NCBI GenBank assembly: GCA_014871385.1
Contig: CM026427.1
Span: 1,856,068 to 1,920,067, forward strand
Origin: Ceratodon purpureus
Lineage: Eukaryota > Streptophyta > Bryopsida > Pseudoditrichales > Ditrichaceae
Direction: 5' to 3'
Length of the DNA: 64,000 nucleotides
Made by a program: the position numbers and the translations under genes. Position 1 is the first letter of the stretch. Each line of letters starts with the position of its first letter. Positions 35,698 through 48,880 of the stretch are shown here, one piece after another. The notes under the pieces were generated by a model. That model saw only the letters and a program-made list of their open reading frames with translations, had not been told where the DNA came from and did no database searches.

Positions 35698-37997
35698 TCA
35701 TAAACTGGAAATTGATGAGTGCTAACAATAAATCCTTAAAATTTAGTCATCTCTACGTGTCTTTAAAATTCAATTTAGATTATGGTGGCATATGGCTAAG
35801 CACCTTATCTTAGTTGGAATCTACAATAATTTTTAAGAATATTTTCTAAGTATGATAAGTGCAATGACGACAATCTTTTTGTTTTATTTACAAGTCTAGC
35901 TAGCCACAACACATTAATTCATAAATAAAAGTGGAATGAGGGTATGAAGTTTCAAACATGAATTCCTCCAATTTGACCTTCGATTGAATCAGAATACGAG
36001 TTTATTTTGCACAACTCAAAAACACATGCACAAGAAACATCATGAACAACCACAACCATTTTGAAAATCAAGAAATTGATCATCGATCCATCAATTGGTA
36101 TGAATGGGAATGTTGATTTGCACACATTATGTAGAATCTGCAAAGCTTATACTTGATTAGAGTTGATGCAATTTGCCGCTATGCTCAAAAAGACCATCTC
36201 CTTCTATCTTTGTATTATCTAAAGTAGAGCATTTCTTCCAATGTCTTGAGTATATAAATAATCATCGCACAGTTTGTGATTTTGATGCATATCAAATCAA
36301 GTAGGATGCATATCAAACCACGAGCGGTTTTAGAATCCCTCGCAATTTCTTTTACAGCGTTGTTGTTCAAATAGGATTTATATCTACAAGCATTGCTATT
36401 CACCTTGAGTTGTGAATACAAACTTCACGGAATCGCAAGGTCATGTGTACATTGTCAGATGGCCGTATATTGCTTGATGTTACTTGTTATGATGTCCAGT
36501 CGATTCCTGGGTTCTTATGATGTCATGTGCACATTGTGAAGTGAATATGAGTTGTTACAATGTTGAATCTTAGTGGCTGAGTTCTGTTGTGTGGATATAA
36601 AATGTATAATTGTCAAGTTGGATAGTTAAGATAGCGATTGTGTGTTGCTATGTCTTCTTTGTTCTTTAAGTGTTGAGATTAGATACAAAATAGTTTGAAT
36701 ACATGATTGTGTATTCTATGATTGAGTACATTCTTGCAAGGCGGCCTCTAATTTGTGTATAGATAGGCTACTGTAACACCATTTCAAGGCTTTCAGGGAG
36801 CTCAAATTGGCATTTAAGATTATACAAAGAACAATTATTTCAAGTCAAATACATGTAGAGGTGCACTTACTTGAGTGCGGCTTTTAAAATAAAGAGATAA
36901 AGAAAGGTAGGGTCATTTTAACGGCTTTGAAAGAGGTTCATGGCCATTTTGAAGGTGAAAATTTATACATGAAATTCCATGCCTTTTGTACATTAATCAA
37001 CGGGGAAATTTTAAAACTTCAATTCTACTATAAGGTTCTATATATATAATTGATATCCAAACGATTACAAGGTGTAATCTATACGTTTCAATAAAAATGA
37101 TAACCTAAACATGTCCAATTGAAAATCTAAACATGAGATATGTTATTTGTATGCATGAGATGTGTGCATGCAGAGTACCATACAAAGTTTTTCTAAATTC
37201 TTATGATTCTTAAAAATGAAATCTCATAAGAATAATGAGATATAAATTTGGAATCATAGACTAAATTTCACATGGTTTAAGATAGCTCCCATTTAGTCAA
37301 AGACACTTGAATTTCAAAAGTTCTTCATTCATTAATATACAAAAATGAAGTTGATGGATTATATATTGGGGGACATGTAAGAAAATATGCCAATATAAAA
37401 TGTAACAATACTTAAAGAAAACGTGAATTTTTCTATAATCTTCAAATAAACAAAAATGAATTTTATTTTATCTTTGACTTCTATGATTCTTTGCAATGAC
37501 CCTTCAAAGTCATACTTCTAAATTCACCTAATATCAAAAGAGATACGAATAAACAAATACAATTGATGATGCTCCTTTTTATGGTACACTATGGAATTAC
37601 TATTTTGTAAAGTATAGAAATCCAAAAGGGCATGTCGATTCTACAATCTATTTAAATTAGAGTTGAACATAAATCAATACACACTTACCATAGTAATATA
37701 TTGAAATACTCAATTTTCACATTCAGGTGTATTTGAAATCAATAAATTCTATAACTCATGTATTACAATTCTTCACTTCCAATATTATAATCCCTATATC
37801 CAAACATTCAAAAATTACATAAAAAATAATTATACATATTCATAATTCTTCTAACAATCTAATTCAAGATACTGTGCTTAAAGAAGAAAATACCATCTTA
37901 TTGCTATTACTTCTCTACACTTTAAAGTTTACGTGAAATCTTAACATAAAGTGAAAATCACTAACTGAATTATTTAATGTACTACGAATAACTTCTG
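35698..37997. other. AT-rich intergenic DNA
   Basis: I see no gene, RNA or clear repeat in this stretch. It is the flank to the left of the 23-kb element. Confidence 0.4.
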
Positions 37998-38025
37998 ATT
38001 CAGAGTCGTTAAAAACCTTGCAGAC
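37998..38025 (+). repeat. Left 28-bp direct repeat flanking the large element
   Basis: The 28 bases starting ATTCAGAGTCGT and ending CTTGCAGAC are identical to 61186-61213. The two copies lie exactly outside the terminal inverted repeats. They are either an unusually long target-site duplication or an attachment-like core. Confidence 0.8.
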
Positions 38026-38103
38026 GAGGGAGGCTATGACATGAGCAGTGAGCAATGAGCTGTAAGCCATGAGCGTACTTTTTACGCTCATGGCTCATGA
38101 AAT
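38026..38103. repeat. Left terminus: inverted repeat, CATGAGC array and hairpin
   Basis: The terminus reads GAGGGAGGCTATGACATGAG..., followed by several variants of the heptamer CATGAGC in both orientations. A perfect 12-bp inverted pair, GCCATGAGCGTA (38066-38077) and its complement (38083-38094), has a 5-bp loop. The last part, CGCTCATGGCTCATGAAA at 38086-38103, recurs as 61114-61131 near the other end. Such subterminal arrays are usual transposase-binding regions (inference). Confidence 0.7.
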
Positions 38104-38544
38104 TTATTTAATTATAGTAAGTACGACCTAATGAAAATTTGCATCACTGATGACTGAAAACTTGCGCCGAATGATTTTCATCCAATATTTCAAGGGCCAG
38201 GTTTCCAAGAGTACACATAAAAGGTAGTAGGTATGAATTTACAGGACATAAAATAAGATGCATAGATTATAAAAGGCTTACAAAGAGTAAGAAGATACAT
38301 AGATTATAAGAGGCTAACAGTAAATAAGGAGATATATAGATAATATAAGGCTTACAAGAAACAGTGAAGGATGCTTATTTAATTGGCATAAATCCAATCA
38401 AATCCATACTAATTGCCAATGAATACTAGAATGGAAAATGGAACATATCCATCATTTTCTAAGACATTCGAACACTATACTTATAGCACTAAGGCATCCT
38501 TAGGGTACTCTCAAGTTAAAAGATACTGTGAACAAAATAAAGAA

Positions 38545-41500
38545 TTAGATCTCCCAATTCCATCTGTCTAAAAGCATGCCAACTTCATTGAATGTCCAAG
38601 CTGGCCGGTGAATGAACTTATCGTCCACCGTACATCCCATGTATCGTTGAAGAAGACAATAAAGGTGCTTGCAGAGGATCCACTTCTTCTGACCACGACC
38701 AAGGGCTGTAGTCTTCATAGTAATAAAATCAAGGCATGTACAGGCAAGAAAATCTCCAATTGTAACCTCATACAACTGATTCTTGGCAATGGAGCCAGGA
38801 GTGTGGATAGTGTAAACAACTCCATAGCCTGGGTATGGAACCTTCACATATTTTACCACAGAGCAGTCGGTGGTAATTGATTTGACAAACTTGGCAACAT
38901 GCTCAGGTGAAGGTTCAGACACATTCTTGAATTTCTTACCATCTCTCATGGTGGGACGGTAATCTCCAGATGACTTAAGAGGTCTTAGACCATCAACAGG
39001 CTCAGATGGAGCGTAGATAGGATTGCTCCAATGAAAGGCATCAGAGGACTTTTCTTTAGGCTCATGGACATCCTCCTTGTCACCTTCAATCCCCTTAGAT
39101 GGAAGAAGGTGATCCTCCTCCAACATGAAACCTGCAGATTCCAATCCGTCGACCTCTGCTTGTGATAAATTAGTCCCCTCCTTAATAGGCCAGACATTAG
39201 GAACAATAGGATAATGCATAACAGACTTGGATCGACTCCCCATCACACAAGTAGCCAATTTGGATGGGCAAAACTTGAACTGCTTCTGCTCCGTATCTTG
39301 AGATTTGAATTTCCTTTGAAGGCCAGTAAATGTTGGAGCAGCTGTAGCCCTTCGATACTTTGCCATCACCGCATTGCATCTCTTGCCTTCGATGTTATAG
39401 CCTCTGCATTGGTCCTTGGATTGAGGTGAAATTCTTTCAATCCGCCAGTCCATGGGATTGTAACAAGGAGTCTCACGGATTATAAGGCCGTTGCGAGTAA
39501 CCACACGTCCTTCTACAGAGCCTTCAGTGAGTGAAGGATTGCTGGTGGTGGAATTCTGATTCAACGACCGGCTTTGTCCAGGCGTCATATTTTTCCCTAA
39601 CTTGGGAAGAGTGAAATTCACTCGGTCATGGCGATATGAATCATCATCATCACCAGGAGCCAAATCTAACTTCCTCTTTGCTGAACCAAAAATGTTTTCA
39701 CCTTCAAGATGAGGCAACCTCGAATTCAAACCGGCCTCGCCTGAAATTTGACCAACAATCTGCGCCACTTTTACAGGGTTACCCTTACGAGTAGCGAGAC
39801 GAAGCGCCAACACATTCCGACATGGCCCTTGTCCACCAATACGCCCCTTGAGGAAGTTGTGATATTGTGTTGACTGTAATGCGGCTCTGCAATAGTCATC
39901 AAGTGTGGCGTTGTAGAGATCCACCATATCATTCCCAGATGCTTGCAGCCATTTGTTGTGTACTGTCTCAGACAGATTGCATGTTGGCATAGAAGCTTCT
40001 TCCTCAAAGGAGAGAAAGTGCAATCATAAAGAATAATGTAAATGTCAACATCATAAAGTACATAAGTAATGCAATTGAAATGGAAAGAGAATCAAGGTAA
40101 ATAATTCATTAACAAGCACAGATGCTCTTCATTATAGATAAGGATATACTTCTATCATATCTCAACTTAGAAAAGATCTCAGCCTCTCGGCTTAGTGCTT
40201 ATTCAACATAAAGTCGAATGAAAATCTAGAATGCATGAGATGACGGTGATCTGTACAGAACACTATCTATTCCCCAATACTTGGACCCACTGGATGCCTG
40301 AAAATCATTAATGCAGAAGTGGAGGGTATTCTGTATAGAACATCATTGAGTTCCCAATACTTGGAGCCACTGGATGCCTAGACACACAGCGTTCTGTGCA
40401 GAACTCCCGTTCAGTTCCAAGTTGGTGTAAGGGAAGGTAAACGAAAGTAGCGTTCTGCATAGAACACCTCTAGGGGGCAATAACATGGAGAACCAAATTG
40501 GATGAAAAGAATGTGTTCTGTGCAGAACACTCTATTCTTTTTGTGTAGGAACAAAAGGAATAGAACACCTTTTTCGATCCAAAATCATATAACAGGTTTG
40601 TTTTGCAAATAGCCAACTTCGAAATAATTAAAGAAGCAAATTAAAATAATAGATAAAATTTAGAGTTTTGGACACATACCTCAGAGATGTGAGAGCCCCA
40701 CTGATGGTAGCGAAAATGCCAAAAATTTATCCAGTCGTGGAGCTCTTTTAAAGAGCTTTCAGCAACTGCACCAGATGAAAACCACCAAGCCTTGATCGCT
40801 GCCAAAGCGGTATCAGCATCTGATTTGGTGCGAGATTTTCGATAATCTTGGCACAACTTCAAGTGGACTTGTTGGAGCTCTGGCTTGATAAGTTGCTTTG
40901 TATGACGATCTAACGCCATTGTCCAATGAAATTGGCATGTACGCTCCCTACCTTCCATCGGCTCTTTCGAGTTTCCTGATCCAAATATGGATCTCACAGC
41001 ATTGAAGTTCGCTTGAGCCGAATCTGCCATGAAGCCTTTGAAGTTCACATTTGTGACCCCATGCTTTTCCAAGACGTTTAGCATAGACAACCACATTCGC
41101 TCTTGCGCCTCAGTTGTCTCAGACTGCATGTCGCAGACTGCTATGGTCATAACCTTGCAATAATCAGGGTGATAGACATGGATTCCCAGGGTCGACCACT
41201 CCTTCACTCTCTTGACATGGTCAAACATGACCTTCTCATTTTCAAGGTCTCCTCCAGTTTGCATTCTCTTCACAAGACCAACACCACTTCCTACGCCACA
41301 AGTTGACATCTTGAATAGATACACTAAGTCACTCCCCTGTCCGGAGAAAACACTATCATGTATATAATCGTAAGTTGAAGCCTTCTTCAACTTGAGAATG
41401 TTGTCAATGAATCCGCCCTCACCACAAAAGCGCCTAGCCTCTGCAATCATATTACGGATGCTTGGAGTGCTCAGTTTTGCCCATTTGTCAAACACCTGGG

Positions 41501-42968
41501 ATATTTCTGACTCTGTCAGCTTCTTGCCGTCCCCACTTACATCAACGAGGCCTTTTAGTAGAAGCTCCCGACCTACTGCCATTCCTATCGCCGAAACCTT
41601 AGATGCTGGTGTTCGGGCCACTTGGGTCAAAATCTCCTCCTTGATAAGATCTAGAGCCTCTCTACATTCTCCATTAGCAACTGGATGATCATGTGTTCCT
41701 ATGTGAACAGCAGCCCTGGACATGCAAGGATTCTTAGAGACAATATAGAACATTCTACACGTGCACAACTTCAGACAAGCGGGAGCAACTCTGCGGAATC
41801 GGCAGAGGACAGAACATCTCTTTGGTAGAAGAGGTGTTGGTCCAGGTGTCAAAATCTCGGGGCTGGATCCTTCCCAGTACATGTCGTTATAGTCACCATT
41901 GCGGATCAGATGAGGACATGTAGGATTTAAACATCGAAGATGTCCTAAACACTTTACGTGCTTGAATGAGAGCTCTGAATTTCGATCTGAGATGTTCGTT
42001 GTTGCAGTCTCGGTCCAAGCATATCCATTACTTCTTCGATCCATACCTTCAAGCAATCCTGCTCCTCCTTCCTTGACACAAGGCAGAGGTGGCAACTCGA
42101 AAATGACATTCCCATTGTATTGAATAGGTAAATACTTCACCTTCAAATGGGAAAAGGATGATAAATCCGCAGATTTCAAAATACTCTTCGACGATCCTTG
42201 ATTACCAAGGGCCACAATCAAGTCATAGATGCTTATTGTGGATGTCTCTGTGGTATCTGCCACAGAAAGTTTTGAAGACTTGATCTCAACTGAAGCAGTC
42301 ACTTCAATAGATTCAGACTTCACTGGCATGGAGGTCTCAGATTCTATTGGATAGCTAGCACCACTTTGTACAGATGCCGAGCATGGTGTGTCCATAGAGA
42401 AGGACTCTGAAACTATATTCCGTAATGGCGTCTCAGAAACCACGAAAGAATCGTCAGCAATGGCCTCACAGGATTCACTCATGAGTTCTTTCTGATCACA
42501 TGGTCCATCTGCACTAAAATGAAATGACTGCATCGCTATGTCATCCTCATCATCCTCATCATCAGAACTCAACAAGTTGATAGTATTCTCCGGAGACTCT
42601 TTAACAGTTGGTAACGCTCGCTTGAGATAATCACGACCTCGTCGCTCAAATGTAGCTTTAGACCGAGGAGTCAGAGTAGAAGATTGAGACATGTCTAGAG
42701 TAGATAACCCACCTATGATAGTGTAGCTACCTGCACGAAGCGTGTAAACTGTCCTACCATCTATAAGGTCTGGTTTCTGATAGATAGTCCTGAGAACCAC
42801 TCCATCAGCTCCCAGTTCCTCCTTCTCCACAATTAAAGAGATCTCATGTAACTGAAACTTCAGACACAGCAACCTCTCATCAACACTAACAAAGCCTGTG
42901 TCATCAACAAGAAGAATGAATGGAATCGAAGAGGTCAAGAGCCTGAACGATACTACTTGGCTAGCCAT
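38545..42968 (-). CDS. SWIM zinc-finger, Mutator-like transposase
   Basis: Two exons, 42968-40680 and 40002-38545, join in phase across a 677-bp intron (TCTGAG|gtatgt ... tttgag|GAAGAAG), giving about 1,248 residues. The start ATG at 42968 has a good context (CCACCATGG). An N-terminal region of unknown type is followed by an acidic linker, then a Cys-rich segment ending HIGTHDHPV, which resembles WRKY/GCM1-type fingers found in Mutator transposases. The catalytic-type region follows (VYHPDYCKVMTIAVCD, FKGFMADSAQANFNAV, then the CQFHW/H element). Near the C-terminus ACTCLDF...WILCKHLYCLL is a SWIM finger (CxCx(n)CxH). No frame breaks are seen, so it may be intact. The exact three acidic catalytic residues cannot be fixed by eye. 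Five copies of the element's palindrome lie within its intron. Confidence 0.75.
40250..40528. repeat. Palindrome cluster 1 (transposase intron)
   Basis: Five 6-2-6 sites lie within the intron of the transposase gene: around 40249-40262 (TCTGTACAGA core), 40329-40342, 40391-40404 (GTTCTGTGCAGAAC), 40452-40465 and 40515-40528 (extended to GTGTTCTGTGCAGAACAC). The spacing is irregular (about 50-80 bp). The position inside an intron points to a DNA- or RNA-level role rather than a coding one. Confidence 0.75.
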
Positions 42969-43379
42969 GGTGGCATCAGAAAGAGTGGAGCAATCAACTA
43001 GAACTGATGTCTTTTATACTTATTACGAAATATGATGTGGAGATTGGGATCCATTTACAATAGAATGAATGACTCCTTGTTGGGATCTGGTAGAGCAAGA
43101 CATAATAATAGTTACCTTTATTTGAGCAAAAATAAATTAAGTGGTCTTATCGGCACAGAACGGCTGACATTTATATTTTACCAAAATTTCTATAGCAGAA
43201 ATAGAGCTCTTAGGCTACCATCGTTCGACACAGAATGTCTGACATATACAGCTAATGTGGCCCTTCAGAGTCGCTAAAAGCACTGATGATGCGAACGATA
43301 AGTCCATTAACAGAATTGGGCTTGTAAGGTTTTAAAATACATAGAACATGCATTCAATTGAGGTCCCTTGATTTATAGC

Positions 43380-43818
43380 ATTCTGTACAGAATGACCATC
43401 ATCTATAGACATAACACACTAGACAATTACATTACAATAAATTTGGTCACAGAACAGGTCTTACAGTAATATGGAAACTAATCCCTCTAGGTGGTAAAAT
43501 GCCTAACAAGTTGTGATGACTTCTTTCTAGACGCTGAGTGGGATCAGAAGTAGTCATTGCCCTGGACATTTCTCTAGTGACGGTTGTACTTTAAAGTCTT
43601 TGAAATGAATTTCATTCATTTGTGTAAACAAAATTAGAAATTAAAATATTTATATTACGACATCAAAATGCATAGACTGGATTCTTTTAAGGCATTCCAA
43701 ATGCATGTTTGAAGGGCAACATTAGAGCCATAATCTTACTTGTGCCCTTCTGGTTAAAACAATTCTTGGATCACACAAACCTTTTAGATCGCTTGATTTA
43801 TAGCGTTCTGTACAAAAC
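43380..43818. repeat. Palindrome cluster 2 (upstream of the transposase gene)
   Basis: A perfect site, ATTCTGTACAGAAT, is at 43380-43393 and GTTCTGTACAAAAC is at 43805-43818. Weaker half-site pairs lie near 43151 (CGGCACAGAACG) and 43223 (GTTCGACACAGAATG). They fall 0.2-0.85 kb upstream of the transposase start codon. The region 43000-44521 holds no gene. Confidence 0.65.
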
Positions 43819-44521
43819 GCCCACCATCTATGGACATATTTACCTAGACAATAACATATACACCATTAAATTCATGGCCATAGAACAGTATATACAAATA
43901 TATCATTTAATGTTTAATAATAATAAGTCTCAAATATTAATAATTCAAACATTTATATCAATATAATAATTAAAATGACAATGGGCACAATGCTCAGTCC
44001 ATGTTTTACTCTAATTTGCATCTATCATGATTAAGATTAAAGTTACTTATATAACTAATAATATTTAATCTCATATAGAAAGGCGTAGATGAATTATATA
44101 GTAAACTGTATAGTTGGAAAGTAATGGCCGAAAGCACGCAGCAACAATATACAGTACGCCAACAAGAATTAGGACAAATCATAATTGATAGAGTCATAGG
44201 CCAATCTGTTACTGACGGCTGCGTATTCTAAAATTATGCAAATAAACACCTAATAATTAAATTAGCCGCCTATGCGTTTGAGATCCAATGTGAGAATAAT
44301 ACATTAGCCAATTTGGTAATCACTTTTCAGCAAATACATAGGATCAAATATAAGACCTACTATAATTCGAAGGGTTACAGCTAACACTTATTAAATATGG
44401 TTATTAAGCATATTGGAAGAAACAAACCCTCCTAAGACGCATCTCCATCAATATAAGCTTGGTCAAGTCCCGTACTTCTCACAATCATAAGTGAGCAGTT
44501 TTTATGATGTGTTCCTAAGTT

Positions 44522-45138
44522 ATGGTCGAGACGAGAGCTGTTAGGAGAGCAAAGGCATTACTAGAGTCTGTGGGAAGATCATTGAGTGAGGAGAGGTCCC
44601 TTCCAGAGGCGCATGATTCAGGAATCGAGTACTACTCAAAGACTTACTCCAGACGAAGATTAGCTGCATCTGTGCTACAACTTCAAGAGGTATCGTTTTC
44701 CCACACGCAATATTTCAAACTTCTACATTAGCATATAGAGATATGTTATTTCAAAAAGAATATAGAGATGACATCTGCAGCCATTTTTGTTTTTTCTAGA
44801 CTGCGATGATGCCAGACAGAGCGTTCAGTGTAAACATATTACTGGAGATGTCATCTGAGGCACTTGTTCTAGTTGCGGTTTTGGCTGTCTTTGTTACATA
44901 TTTTATAGTTTGGACTAGAGATGCTCCTAGAGAGAGACAAAATATTGAACTTCAAATAACAGCACCACTCCCATCAGACGTCTCATTAGACAAATCCGAT
45001 GGCACCTTGAATTATGAGAGTCACTTCAGTGAAGCCGATGAGGTTTGGAGCCATGAAAAATCATATCACATGTATTGTGATTTTAATGAAGGGCTCGACT
45101 ATGAAGCAATTCACAATGTAGAAAACATGATGGAGTAG
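44522..45138 (+). CDS. Small single-span membrane protein of the element
   Basis: Two exons, 44522-44689 and 44800-45138, join in phase (CAAGAG|gtatcg ... tttctag|ACTGCG), giving 168 residues. The N-terminal part is basic and serine/arginine-rich (MVETRAVRRAKALLESVG, SRRRLAASVLQLQE). One hydrophobic span follows, EALVLVAVLAVFVTYFIVW, then an acidic tail ending HNVENMME and TAG. I do not recognise the family. It lies between the transposase and the methyltransferase gene in the element; the role is unknown. A chance pair of open frames cannot be excluded, but the in-phase splice and clear membrane span argue for a gene. Confidence 0.5.
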
Positions 45139-45791
45139 AAGTACATTGGATAAGTATCGTTAAAGCGACAGAATAAGTCCACATGTATGATACCTTGATT
45201 ATACAAAATAATATCGTATCAAGCAATAATGACGGTTGGCCTAGCCTAGTGAGCAAATAGAATTGTGACAGTAATGTAGCTCAAATGTAATTCAAATTAA
45301 AGTTATCTATATTATATTTCTCTTTTTTGATGATGCGATCTGGTGGATGGAAGTAGCAAAAGTAATGAATATCGTGAAGGTACTATGGTCTGTACAAGGT
45401 CGAGGATCTGAATCTATTCTGCCTAGGGTCGGCAAGTGTCGATTTGGTTTGCGCTGTTTGTAATCGTTTGGGTGCGTGATTGCTCACTTATATGTGATGA
45501 ATTGTTCAGACTTCTTGTGATCCTTGATGCTTGTTATTCGAACTGTAAGTGTGTTCAAACTATGTTTCCAAGTAGTAATTTTGGTTCAGATCCAGGGGCG
45601 CAGTTGTTCCATGTCCACATTGTTCTTAGCAGGTCATGGTTGGATTCTTGGCTTCTTCGTTAGAAAAGCTCGGTGTATGTGTTGTGATTTTGGGTCCACG
45701 CTGTAGACATCCTTAGGTGTTCTATACCAAGTAGAAGTTTACAGGTAGCTTATAAGTTCAGAAATTTTGTTCCATATGAGAGTGAATGATA

Positions 45792-46464
45792 CTTCTGTGC
45801 AGAACAGGGATAACTAAGAATGATACTATGTTGTACTCTGCGTATAACAAGGCAGGCTTGTAGCTTAGTTCATTCAAATGTGGATTCAGATGGATTGATA
45901 GTTCCTAGATGTGGATTCAGATGGTTTGAATAAATGTAATGGAGTGGTGCCGAACGTGGGTTTATAGGTAGTTCAGTTGGCTCAGTCATAGTGCAAATTC
46001 GAAGAGGGGATTCTTGGGCAGCCGCTGTTCTAGATGTGGATCATGTTAGTCAATATTAATGTGACGTTTTGTGCCGAGCAATGGTCACATGGGTACGCAT
46101 GGTATCATTTGTAGATTGTAGTAGTTCAAATGAAATTGATGTTCCGTACCAAACAGGGGTTCAAAGCCCAAATGTGGATTCCGAGTAATTGGTCCGGGGC
46201 TTGTTCTGGGTACCATTCACGGAAACTTGAGATGGTTATTCTTTAGAGACTCATGGTGTTTTGTGCCGAATAGGGGTAATGTAGGCACATTATATGAATT
46301 ATGTGATAGTCATACTTGATATCATATGTAGGCACACAGAGGTCAATGATATCAGTGACTTAGTTAGTTGATAATCACCTACAATTACTCATGTTTCAGC
46401 TTTGGTGCTTCGCTAGGTCAGATGTATTAGAGAGTCTGTATAGAATTGTCGTTTTGCATAAAAC
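45792..46464. repeat. Palindrome cluster 3 (spacer before the ParB/methyltransferase gene)
   Basis: CTTCTGTGCAGAAC is at 45792-45805 and GTTTTGCATAAAAC at 46451-46464. Between them are degenerate sites (TTTTGTGCCGAGCA near 46066, GTTCCGTACCAAAC at 46141, TTTTGTGCCGAATA near 46260). More half-matching copies follow to about 47050. The region 45139-46690 has no supportable gene. Confidence 0.55.
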
Positions 46465-47513
46465 GTGGCATCTGGTATTGATTTAATCGCCAATTCCATA
46501 TGTTTTCCAAGAGATTAAGCAATTTTAACCATATATTTGTTGAGAATTATAGATTTTCTTATACTTAGGGGATTTGTGAGTATTCATCAGCTTCTTACTC
46601 ATCATGCTCTGTGCCGAAAGACTCACAGACCTACATTTTTTATTACAGATAGGAAGTCGAAATCAGCACGAAGAGGGAGAGCCGAGCAAAATGTCTGAGG
46701 AATTACACCGACTTGAAGAAGTCGTGACAGGAGAAATCGGTATGTTAATCACCTTGAGTCTCCCCAGTAATCTACAAAATGTAAGATGATGCATTGTGTT
46801 AATGTAAGATGATGCATTCTGTGACGAGTGCATGTATGTGGCCATTTTGGAGTTTATTTGTGTATTGATTTATGTTTGAATGGCAATGTTCTGGATGGCC
46901 TTGTTATGTGAATGGCAATGGACTCAATTCAAGATGGAGCGTTCTGTGACAAACAAATAATTGTTCGTATAGCTAATGATATGAATGGCTCCTGAAGGCT
47001 ACATGAATTGACAGGATCTGTATGCAAGAAAGTACGTTCTGTAACGAGCTTGCTCAGGCCGAATTTAACTCTTGCATTTTTCATGCCCAGATATTAACGA
47101 CATGTTACTCGCTGGTGACGAGAATGGTGCAATCTTGCAGCAAACACAAGAGAGCACGGGTATTTAGTTCTTAAACAAGGAACATATTCTTCTCACAATT
47201 CTGTAATGTTCGATGTACACAATATTGACTTCATTTTGCAGTTGCAGAACCGGGTGTTCTACGGGGAGAAGATGGGCCTGACTTCGATCATGCTGCTAAA
47301 GCACAGAGAGCAGGTGAACTTCGTAAGATTCTAAATATCTATGAGCAATATGTGTTTTCATTCAAATGCACCATCTGTGCTTCCTAATTAACTTCATTAG
47401 TATCGACATTTGCCGTTGCTCAATTGCCTTGGTCTGTGTCGAACGATGTATATCTCAACAATATTGCTGTTGTCATTTCTTAAGACATGGTGGCAATGAC
47501 TCTGGAATGGAAG

Positions 47514-48415
47514 ACGATGCTGGCTCAGATGGAGATAACGAGGAGCATGATATGATAGAGGAACTCGTGTTTCAGGATGATGCACCTGACAGAGTTCCAG
47601 TACTTAACCACAATGAGGAAGATGATAACGAAGGAATCCTTGATGGAGAACTGGAGCTGTCTGGACCAGCACTGGATTCGGCACAAGAGTACGATTTGAT
47701 TGTAGCACATCGACAGACGAGGGTGAACTCTATCCGGATCTTGAAGCGCCTGGAGATGTTCAAAGGTGGTAAATCTCACATAGATATACCATTGTGCAGA
47801 ATGAGGAAGTTGCAGGTGGTACGCCCTGCGCTGGAGAATGACATCACGAAGATGCAAGCTGAGTTTGTCCATGGCTACCGCGATGGAGCAGCTGCTTTTT
47901 ATGTTTCAACAACAAACTTTGAAGGTCAAGAGAAGATGGTTACCGCAGAGGATTGAGGAAAATGGAGTGCTAACTGGCGGCAAAGAGACTTAGAGTTTGA
48001 GGAGTTCTTGAAACGTGACAGCGAGCTCGCATCGTTGTCAGACAAGTATTTTTACATGTGGGATGGTAACCACCGTCTAGTAGCGTGGTATGATTTTATC
48101 AAGAAATCGCACAGAAAAGATTATGATTGGCACTTCAGGGTAAGATCCATTGTGCTCAAGACAGAAAAGGACGTGACGGATGTACTAACCGCAATGCACG
48201 ACAACAACAAATCAAATGAAAGCTCGCATGTGAAGCAGAACCAAGTCCATACTATGCATCGAATTCAAAAACTCGGATCTTTGCCAATTGAGCAATTTCG
48301 GGATTTACTTGCTCCTGATGAGATGAGCGCGGCTATCAAGGCTCAGGAGCTACCTGTGGAGAAAAGGCCGTGGTATCCTATTCCCAGAGCAAAGTTTCTC
48401 GAAATTATTCACAGT
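47514..48415 (+). other. Exon encoding the acidic region and ParB-like domain
   Basis: This 902-nt exon begins in an Asp/Glu-rich stretch, then QTRVNSIRILKRLEMF and HIDIPLCRMRKLQVVRP. After the in-frame TGA at 47954 it continues into the DGNHR motif (about 48062-48076), the hallmark of the ParB/Srx fold, and a helical region ending EIIHS at the splice donor. The entry phase (1) and exit phase (0) fit neighbouring exons only if the frame is read through the TGA, so the stop is a recent mutation rather than a wrong model. Confidence 0.7.
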
Positions 48416-48880
48416 GTAAGCAATATCCAATGCGTTCTTTAATGTACACTTCTAAACTTTATGTGTCGTTTATTCTTTACTCACTATTCTTTGGTTTATA
48501 TTGCAGCAAGAGATCACTGAGGCAGGTGATGAGGGTCAAAGGAGGTATGAAGAAGAGAATCCCCGACGTAGGCGTACTGCTAATGGTTTGCTTCAGGCCA
48601 TAAACTCTGCAATGGAAGCAAAGCGGAAGAGCTTGTCTGCTGCGTTTACCAAGTACCTGACCATTTCGAATCCTGCAAATGGAAAATCATTCCTCACCGA
48701 GGTATTGTTCTATCATCTCAGTCCATGATATTATGTTTCATTGTCTACTTCGAGATTGCCATATAGATTAAGACTTTAGTAATCATGCTGCATTCATCTG
48801 GGTTTGTAGTAGTCGATTTGATTGAAATAGGTTATCTTGCGCACGACTGGGGTCCACACGGGGTTCATCGCACTAATGGT

